A DNA stretch of 28,610 nucleotides, taken from NCBI GenBank assembly GCA_016930435.1, contig JAFGGQ010000178.1, positions 1 through 28,610 on the forward strand. The letters run 5' to 3'. The translations under genes and the position numbers were made by a program. Within the stretch, counting starts at the first letter, position 1. Every line of letters starts with the position of its first letter. This DNA is from a bacterium. GTDB taxonomy: Bacteria; UBP14; UBA6098; JAFGQG01. Of this stretch, positions 22,422 to 28,610 are shown piece by piece. Under the pieces are notes generated by a model that was given only the letters and a program-made list of their open reading frames with translations, did no database searches and had not been told where the DNA came from.

Positions 22422-25400
22422 ATGCGATACTTAAAATATCTTATGAGCATACTGTTCATTGTTAACACGCTTCTATTATGTGTCAGCTTCGGAGAGCCGC
22501 TCACCTCCGAGATGCAAGAACGGTTGAGGGGACTCCGTGATGACCAGAAACTCTCTGTGATCGCCTGGTTGGAAGAGAGTAATGATTATGAAAATATGTT
22601 ATATCACATATCCGATCTGCCAATGCCCGAGCGAAGACTTGAGGGGCGGGAGATGCTGAAGGAGCATTGGGAGCTTCATAACCAGTGGGTACTTGAGTAC
22701 TTATATCGGGAAAAAAAGCAGGGTAATGCAGGGTCCATCAAGAGGCTCTGGATAGTTAACAGTGTTGCTTTCCGGGCTACCCCGGCAGTGATCCGCGAAT
22801 TAGCGCAATCCCCAAAAGTTAAATATATATTCGAGGATAGGGAGTGTTTCATGATAAGCGATGTAAGTGCTCCCAGCTTTGATGAAATGGTTGCCGATGC
22901 GACGACGAGCCCTACTGATATAGCCTGGGGTGTCAGCCACATCGGAGCTTCCACAGTTTGGTCCAGTTATACTGGAGAGAATGTGGTAGTGGGGGTTCTG
23001 GATACCGGGGTTAAATATACCCACGATGACCTGCAGAACAACATGTGGATTAATACTGGTGAAACCCCCGGGAATGGTGAGGATGATGATTTCAATGGTT
23101 ATATCGATGATATTTATGGATATAATTTTCCCGATTCTACCGGCGATCCAAACGATGATAACTGGGGGACCTGGCATGGAACCCATACCTCCGGTACGGT
23201 TGCGGGTGACGGCTCTTCGGGAACCAACACCGGCGTTGCTCCCGGAGCCAGGATCATGGCCCTGAAAGTACTCCGCTACAATGGCGCAGGAGGGCCGGTC
23301 TCGGTAACCGAGGGACTGCAATACGGCCTGGATAACGGTGCCCAGGTCTTTAACCTGAGTATCGGGTTTGAATACGGCACCTATTCATACCTGGAGGATT
23401 ACTTGATCGTTAAAAACTTTTTCCGCTCCGCCTTCCAGGTGATCTTGACTGTAGGTGTAAACGCTGCAATTGCTGCCGGTAATGGTAGCAGCTACGGACA
23501 TTATGACATCCCTTATGATATTTCTGTTCCCGCTGATGCGCCGGCACCCTGGGAACCAGACGGCGGCCATTCCGCTGCCATCGCCGTGGCAAATATTAAC
23601 TCCAGCAATAATATCTCATCTTCCTCCTCACGGGGGCCTACCGAATGGGATAACGACACCTATGACGATTACCCTTATGGGGGAGGTGAACCCGGATTGG
23701 TAAAACCGGACCTCAGCGCACCCGGAACATCGATAACTTCCTGTTACGGGCTTTCCGAAACTGGTTACGTCCAGTATTCAGGCACCAGCATGGCAGCCCC
23801 TCATTTGGCCGGCGCAATAGCCCTGATGCTGGATAAAAATCCGACAATGACCCCCGAAGAGATCGATTCAATCCTGGAAACCACAGCCCTGGACCTCGGT
23901 ACCACCGGCAAAGATAATGACTATGGCTCGGGATTAATAAGATGTGTACTTGCCATCCTGAATACACCGGAGCTGACCCAACCATATATTCATTACCTCA
24001 ACCATGAAGTTGACCCTGAAGGCAACCAGATCTTCGATCTCGGTGAAACTGCCGAGCTACTCGTTACCATAAAGAACCTGGGGATCAACGCTAATAATGT
24101 TGAGGTGACTCTTTCTGAAAGTTCACCCTATGTATCCCTTTCCGATGACCGGGCAACATACGGCAGCATATCCTCCGGTGAGAATAAAACCAATAATTCC
24201 AATCCCTTTTTGATCTATGCCAGTCCATCCACTCCGGTCGGACATATAGTCAGACTAATCATGAACATCACCGCCGATGGACCTTATTCCAATAACGATA
24301 CCCTCGAGGTTTCGGTGGGCACATATAACCGGGATTATATGGATCATGAAACGGTAAATTTAGATTTTACAGTTACAAATTTTGGTAGTTATGGATATTT
24401 TGATCCTACGGTAGCCACCCCTTCAGGCCAGGGTTTTAAGTTTCAGGGTTACAATTACCTCTTCGGGGGAGGTTTCCTGCTGGGTCTCTCCTATAATAAT
24501 GTGGTCAGTTATGAATATGGACAGACCTCAGAATGGCTTCCCATTTCCGATCTGCAGATGTCCGACCCCCCTGAAGCTGACCAGCAGATCACCACTTCTT
24601 TTATCGATCCCTACTCCCGTATCGAGGTATGTCAGTACAGCTTTGCCTGGAATTCCCAGGATTATATTATTTTCAAATACGACCTTGTCAACCGGGGCAC
24701 TGAAACCATCAGCAATTTTTACACTGCTGTTTATTGTGATTGGGACATCCATTATGCCAGCGAAACCTGGTACGATCAGGGTAATTTCAGCGGAACCAAT
24801 GATTGGGTATATATGTTTGATTCAGATAGCCCTCCCCTGCACAACGGCTATGTGGGACTGGTTGGCTTAACACCCTCCGCTAACGGAAGCATGGTGGAAA
24901 ACGCTGTTTACGTATATCCATCCGGTGGTGGGATGGGGTGGGATGATACCGTCAAATTTAATTTTATGAATGGTTCATTCTTTGATGCTTCTGGTACCCC
25001 TGCAGATGATTGGTCCACTATTCTCTTCAGCGGACCGTTCACCCTCGCCCCGGGCGAAAGAACACGTGTCGGGTATGCTATTGTAGCCGGCACCAGCCTT
25101 AGTAATTTTGAGTCCAACGCCGGGTCCGCCAGGGCTCAATGGACATCTGTGAGCGTCATCGAAACTCAAAGCCTGAATATCCCCCAGAAAATTACCCTCG
25201 ATCCCCCATACCCCAATCCCTTTAATCACAAAACCCGGATATCTTTCTCAATTCCGGGTGATATGCCGGTTGAGCTTGCCATCTACGATATACGCGGCAG
25301 AATAATACGAACCATCGTGAAAAGCCCGTTAGGCGGTGGGGACCATCACTATTACCTGGAAGCTTCCAATCTGGCTTCCGGTGTATATTTATGCAGGCTT

Positions 25401-25448
25401 CGGACCCCTCATCAAACCCTGTCACGGCAGCTGTTATTCATCAAATAA
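22422..25448 (+). CDS. Secreted S8 subtilisin-like protease with T9SS C-terminal domain
   Basis: The 1008-residue protein begins with a signal peptide (MRYLKYLMSILFIVNTLLL), then a prodomain to about residue 165. The S8 catalytic domain has all residues: Asp194 in VLDTGV, His252 in HGTHTSG, oxyanion Asn354 in AAGNG and Ser456 in GTSMAAPH. A CARDB-like beta domain (FDLGETAELLVTIKN) follows, then a beta-rich stretch, and from about 926 a type A sorting domain (PYPNPFN, LAIYDIRGR, LASGVYLCRL, final LLFIK). It should be exported and attached or released at the surface, digesting proteins. I use the ATG at 22422 because AAGG lies 6 nt upstream and the signal peptide starts there; the open frame extends 28 codons further. 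Confidence 0.93.
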   Translation: MRYLKYLMSILFIVNTLLLCVSFGEPLTSEMQERLRGLRDDQKLSVIAWLEESNDYENMLYHISDLPMPERRLEGREMLKEHWELHNQWVLEYLYREKKQGNAGSIKRLWIVNSVAFRATPAVIRELAQSPKVKYIFEDRECFMISDVSAPSFDEMVADATTSPTDIAWGVSHIGASTVWSSYTGENVVVGVLDTGVKYTHDDLQNNMWINTGETPGNGEDDDFNGYIDDIYGYNFPDSTGDPNDDNWGTWHGTHTSGTVAGDGSSGTNTGVAPGARIMALKVLRYNGAGGPVSVTEGLQYGLDNGAQVFNLSIGFEYGTYSYLEDYLIVKNFFRSAFQVILTVGVNAAIAAGNGSSYGHYDIPYDISVPADAPAPWEPDGGHSAAIAVANINSSNNISSSSSRGPTEWDNDTYDDYPYGGGEPGLVKPDLSAPGTSITSCYGLSETGYVQYSGTSMAAPHLAGAIALMLDKNPTMTPEEIDSILETTALDLGTTGKDNDYGSGLIRCVLAILNTPELTQPYIHYLNHEVDPEGNQIFDLGETAELLVTIKNLGINANNVEVTLSESSPYVSLSDDRATYGSISSGENKTNNSNPFLIYASPSTPVGHIVRLIMNITADGPYSNNDTLEVSVGTYNRDYMDHETVNLDFTVTNFGSYGYFDPTVATPSGQGFKFQGYNYLFGGGFLLGLSYNNVVSYEYGQTSEWLPISDLQMSDPPEADQQITTSFIDPYSRIEVCQYSFAWNSQDYIIFKYDLVNRGTETISNFYTAVYCDWDIHYASETWYDQGNFSGTNDWVYMFDSDSPPLHNGYVGLVGLTPSANGSMVENAVYVYPSGGGMGWDDTVKFNFMNGSFFDASGTPADDWSTILFSGPFTLAPGERTRVGYAIVAGTSLSNFESNAGSARAQWTSVSVIETQSLNIPQKITLDPPYPNPFNHKTRISFSIPGDMPVELAIYDIRGRIIRTIVKSPLGGGDHHYYLEASNLASGVYLCRLRTPHQTLSRQLLFIK

Positions 25449-25488
25449 CTATTTTGGGGGAAATCACCAATCTGAAATTTGAGGAAAA

Positions 25489-28254
25489 ATGTTAAATAAA
25501 TATCTGATTATATTAATAATAATCTTTTTCATCTTTACACTTTCCCAAGGGAAAGATTGGGGTTACAGTCCCGGCCAAATGGTGATCACCATCGAACGGG
25601 ATTACCTGGTAAATTTAGCAGTGAATGATCAGGGCTTCTTAACTACCGGGCTTGCCGACGTGGACCGGCTCAACCGGGAGTACGGTGCGGTTCGGTACCG
25701 CTATACCGTGGGGCAAACCCTTGCCTTTAAGCCGGGTTGGGAACGCTTCCGCAACTCCTTTATCTTTTTCTTCACGGACAAGAACCTCGAAATAGAGTAC
25801 ATTTCCCAGATGTATGGTCAGCTTCCTTCGGTACGTGATGCACATCCGGCCTGGATTAAGCCCATTTATACGACCCCTGACGACCCCATCTTTTATAATC
25901 AATGGCATCTTCGCAAGATCAAAGCCGATTCCACCTGGAATTTAACTACCGGGTCCGATTTAATCATAATGTCCACCCTGGAGGGGGTTGATTGGAAGCA
26001 CAGGGACCTTGCTCCGGTGATCTGGCAAAATTGTTACGGAGGTTTCGGAGGCTATGGAGAGGATGCAGACCGGGATGGCTATACCCTTGAATACCTTGAT
26101 GGAGAATGGCAATTCGATCCCGGCGACCTGAACGGCATTGACGATGATCTAAATGGCTGGGTTGACGACCTTATCGGCTACGACTTCATTGACAGCGTGA
26201 GTAATGCCTTTAATAACGGGGTATTTGCAGAGGACAGCATTGATATGGATAATGACCCCGGCGACTTCATCCTTGATGGGCATGGAACACATACCTCCGG
26301 TACTATGCTGGCCGCTACCAATAATGCCTTTGGAGTTGCCGGAGTAAACTGGCAGGGGAAATTAATGATCCTGCGCAGTGATTATTATAAATATGACCCT
26401 GAAGATCACGAAGCAACCGGGGTGAGCGACCCGGCTGCAACATATTTAGCCATGGGTTATGCTATCGACAAGGGGTGCAACATCCTCAGCTTCAGTTGGG
26501 GCAGCGGTAGAATTGACGTGGAGATGAGGGATTTGGTGGAATACGCCTGGGAAGTTGGATTGATCATGACTGGCGCCGCCGGGAATGATGATGTTGTCGA
26601 TATCTCATACCCAGGTAATTACCATGATGTGATCACCGTTGCGGCAACCGATATCAACGACCGTAAGACCGGTTTTTCAAATTTCGGCGCCTGGATAGAG
26701 ATCAGTTCGCCAGGTGAGGGAATTTGGAGTACTACCCCTTTGAATTCCTTTATGTTCAAAAATGGCACTTCCATGTCAACCCCTATTGTTGCCGGGGTTG
26801 CCGCGCTGATGCTATCCGCTTTCCCCGATTCATCCAACCAGTGGATTCGCGACCGAATGCTTGCCACAACTGATACTATCGAACATTTGAATCCCGGCTA
26901 CCGTGGCATGCTGGGCTCAGGCAGGGTCAATGCACTTCGCGCTATAGGCCCTATCCGCTATCCCTGGTTGACCGTAGAGCATTACTCGGTAACCGATTCC
27001 TCATTCGGTAACCGTAATGGCCGGGTGGACCCCGGCGAAGAAGCGGAAGTCTTTTTCCAGCTTGGCAATAGACCACTCTGGCAGCCGGCTACAACGGTTA
27101 ATCTGGAGATATTCAGCGATGATCCCGAAATTTTCATTACCGACAGCTGCACAGTCATCCCCTTAATTGAACCCGGAAACAGCGAGTCCAACCGGGAGTC
27201 ACCCTTGCGTTTTATAATGAACGATCCTTCTTATGCTCATTACACAGAGATCCGCTACCGTATTTCCAGCAACGAAGGATTTTCTAATTCAGGAAAATTT
27301 TCATTCTTGATCGGACGGCCGGCGATACTGGTACTGGATGCCGACGGTGATGATGGATGGGAGGACTATTACCTTAATCCCCTTGAGGAAGCCCGGTTGA
27401 TTTATGATCATTGGGATCGCTATGAACGGGGGATAATCAACTCTTATGAAATGAACCTATATGAGACCATCATACTATTTACGGGAAATCTCTCTGAGGG
27501 TACGGTCACCCCGGGTGAACAGGAACAGTTGACCGGGTTCCTGGAGGCAGGAGGGAATCTGCTGATCACCGGCCAGTATATCGGTGACGACATCGGAGAA
27601 ACCCCATTTTTCCGCGAAATGCTTCGGGGTGAACATACCGATGACCTGCTACCCACCCTATGGGGTTTCGGCATCTTGGGTATTTCTGGTAACCCTGTTT
27701 CGGATGGACTGGAGCTCTCCACACTTAGCGGATCCGGCAACCAGGTTTCACTGTCAGGAGTCACCCCACTGGAAGGAGCAAGTGGTATCTTCCGTTATAA
27801 TCTGGACGATTCTCTTACCCGTTTCGCTGCCATAAGCTACGAAAGCCCTACATACCATTATAAAGCCGTCTATCTCGGATTTGGACTGGAGGGCATCGGT
27901 AATTTCGGGGACCCTGCCAGTACCGTACTTAATAAAACCCTGGAATGGTTCGGATATTATCCGGGTTATAGTGATGGCTTTGCCCAATTACCTCGAAAAT
28001 CGAGCCTGTTTAATTACCCTAATCCCTTCAATAACATAACAACATTAAGCTATCATATAGACCGGGCCGGTATGGTTAGCTTAAAGCTATATGACATTAA
28101 TGGAAAATTGATTGAAGTATTGGTAAACAGCTATCAGAATGCCGGGTCTTATTCTATGAAATTCGATGCTACATCTTTATCCAGCGGCATCTATTTTTCC
28201 TGCCTGGACACGCCTGAGCTCCGGCAGAACTGCAAATTAATACTGCTGAAATAG
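25489..28254 (+). CDS. Secreted subtilase-like protein lacking the catalytic Asp, with T9SS C-terminal domain
   Basis: The 921-residue protein has a signal peptide (MLNKYLIILIIIFFIFTLSQG), a fervidolysin-type prodomain (to about 130), then an S8 domain. His265 (HGTHTSG), Asn366 (AAGND) and Ser428 (GTSMSTP) are present, but the position of the catalytic Asp is Leu164, with Glu165 next to it (STLEGVDWKH where VLDTGVKYTH stands in the neighbour). A beta domain follows near 500-600, then a Rossmann-like/glutamine-amidotransferase-like domain at about 615-830 (ILVLDADGDDGWEDYY, FLEAGGNLLITGQ). The end (842-921; YPNPFNN, LKLYDINGK, LSSGIYF, ILLK) is a type A sorting domain. It lies 40 nt after the first subtilase. 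It may be inactive, use Glu165, or bind proteins. Confidence 0.9.
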   Translation: MLNKYLIILIIIFFIFTLSQGKDWGYSPGQMVITIERDYLVNLAVNDQGFLTTGLADVDRLNREYGAVRYRYTVGQTLAFKPGWERFRNSFIFFFTDKNLEIEYISQMYGQLPSVRDAHPAWIKPIYTTPDDPIFYNQWHLRKIKADSTWNLTTGSDLIIMSTLEGVDWKHRDLAPVIWQNCYGGFGGYGEDADRDGYTLEYLDGEWQFDPGDLNGIDDDLNGWVDDLIGYDFIDSVSNAFNNGVFAEDSIDMDNDPGDFILDGHGTHTSGTMLAATNNAFGVAGVNWQGKLMILRSDYYKYDPEDHEATGVSDPAATYLAMGYAIDKGCNILSFSWGSGRIDVEMRDLVEYAWEVGLIMTGAAGNDDVVDISYPGNYHDVITVAATDINDRKTGFSNFGAWIEISSPGEGIWSTTPLNSFMFKNGTSMSTPIVAGVAALMLSAFPDSSNQWIRDRMLATTDTIEHLNPGYRGMLGSGRVNALRAIGPIRYPWLTVEHYSVTDSSFGNRNGRVDPGEEAEVFFQLGNRPLWQPATTVNLEIFSDDPEIFITDSCTVIPLIEPGNSESNRESPLRFIMNDPSYAHYTEIRYRISSNEGFSNSGKFSFLIGRPAILVLDADGDDGWEDYYLNPLEEARLIYDHWDRYERGIINSYEMNLYETIILFTGNLSEGTVTPGEQEQLTGFLEAGGNLLITGQYIGDDIGETPFFREMLRGEHTDDLLPTLWGFGILGISGNPVSDGLELSTLSGSGNQVSLSGVTPLEGASGIFRYNLDDSLTRFAAISYESPTYHYKAVYLGFGLEGIGNFGDPASTVLNKTLEWFGYYPGYSDGFAQLPRKSSLFNYPNPFNNITTLSYHIDRAGMVSLKLYDINGKLIEVLVNSYQNAGSYSMKFDATSLSSGIYFSCLDTPELRQNCKLILLK

Positions 28255-28337
28255 ACCTTATTGACCTCCACGTAATTAGTTAGTATGCTATATCCCCTGT
28301 AAAAACGGTGAAATCCCACCTTATCAACATAAAAAAC

Positions 28338-28365
28338 TTGATATTTACTACGTTCCTGATATACT
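28338..28365 (+). promoter_or_regulatory. Candidate promoter ahead of the right-edge membrane genes
   Basis: TTGATA (28338-28343) and TATACT (28360-28365) are separated by 16 nt, matching 4-5 of 6 consensus bases each. It lies in the 142-nt gap after the second subtilase and about 30 nt before the small open frame. Apart from a 4-bp hairpin with no T-run, the gap shows nothing else. Confidence 0.45.
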
Positions 28366-28396
28366 ATACAATGATTTATTTACAGAGGTACCCGAA

Positions 28397-28534
28397 TTGG
28401 AAAAGATTAACAGGATAATTCCTATACTCGCCATCGCTTTAGCGATCTTTATAGCAATAGCGGTTTCGTTTTCCATCTTGAACCTGATGCTCTATGCCGG
28501 GTATTCTCCGTTCGGGAATTTAACATGGATATAA
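28397..28534 (+). CDS. Possible 45-residue single-span membrane peptide (TTG start)
   Basis: A TTG codon with GAGG 8 nt upstream opens a 45-codon frame. Residues 7-32 are almost wholly hydrophobic (Ile, Leu, Ala, Val, Phe), flanked by Lys and Arg at the front and a polar end (GNLTWI), as in a one-span membrane peptide. Its end overlaps the start of the next gene by 10 nt, suggesting coupling. I do not recognise a family. The TTG start and short length leave real doubt. Confidence 0.5.
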   Translation: MEKINRIIPILAIALAIFIAIAVSFSILNLMLYAGYSPFGNLTWI

Positions 28535-28610
28535 TCCGCTATTTCACCGAGGGTTGGGCCCTGGGATTAGCTCTGGGGCTGACCTGCCTGACTACCTGCG
28601 GTTTGATATA
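28525..28610 (+). CDS. Start of a polytopic membrane protein, TauE/DsbD_2-like, cut by right edge
   Basis: The ATG at 28525 opens a frame to the window end (28 codons). It has a hydrophobic helix with GLALGLTCLTTCG, resembling the first helix of sulfite exporter TauE/SafE or DsbD_2 (CcdA-like) proteins, in which a C-x3-C-G motif lies at this place. Such proteins carry electrons or metals across the membrane. Too little is visible to name it firmly. Confidence 0.5.
   Translation, partial: MDIIRYFTEGWALGLALGLTCLTTCGLI

Noticed and set aside
28291-28330. Riboswitch or terminator after the second subtilase
   Set aside because: The GGTG/CACC hairpin (28307-28320) has only 4 pairs and no T-run, and the GTGAAATCCC stretch lacks the other parts of a cobalamin riboswitch.

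Overview
The window looks like a chromosomal segment of an anaerobic, Gram-negative bacterium. Three proteins end in Bacteroidetes-type C-terminal sorting or FlgD-like domains (type IX secretion, T9SS), and one beside them is a PorV-like outer-membrane protein. This points to the Fibrobacteres-Chlorobi-Bacteroidetes (FCB) superphylum or a related candidate phylum such as Marinimicrobia, Cloacimonetes or KSB1. The exact phylum cannot be fixed by reading alone. No RNA gene, CRISPR array, insertion sequence or phage gene was seen.

Region A (1-13505, all minus strand) is a very iron-sulfur-rich redox cluster. In transcription order: class I fumarase alpha and beta; FrdA and FrdB; HdrC and HdrB; a hybrid of the HdrA N-terminal half with a NuoE domain; a HydB/NuoF-type NADH-binding subunit; and a hybrid of a NuoG/HydA-like N-terminus with the HdrA C-terminal half. 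A DsrE-like protein, TusA, MvhD, a QmoA-like HdrA and a further HdrA that runs off the left edge follow. The central point is that one HdrA is split inside its inserted ferredoxin domain, and its halves are fused to two different NADH-dehydrogenase-type modules. With fumarase and FrdAB alongside, and no membrane anchor or quinone-site subunit, the simplest reading is a soluble complex linking NADH, ferredoxin and fumarate/succinate through HdrABC. That would be an electron-bifurcating fumarate reductase, or in reverse a confurcating succinate dehydrogenase. This function is inferred, not shown.

Region B (13755-16836, plus strand) diverges from the fumarase promoter. It holds a DUF134 regulator with a zinc ribbon, an Mrp/NBP35 Fe-S carrier ATPase, an FmdB-type zinc ribbon, a COG1237 metallo-beta-lactamase-fold protein and a DUF89 protein. 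A 20-bp near-palindrome just before the regulator is a candidate operator. The group may support Fe-S assembly for region A.

Region C (16858-22230, minus strand) is probably one transcription unit: nadK, a phosphomannomutase/phosphoglucomutase, a secreted BNR-repeat protein with a sorting-like C-terminus, a PorV-like protein and gmhA. It combines NADP supply, surface sugar synthesis and secretion.

Region D (22422-28610, plus strand) has two tandem secreted subtilases with T9SS C-terminal domains. The second lacks the usual catalytic Asp. A possible 45-residue membrane peptide and the start of a polytopic membrane protein follow at the right edge. Every gap between genes is shorter than 300 bases.
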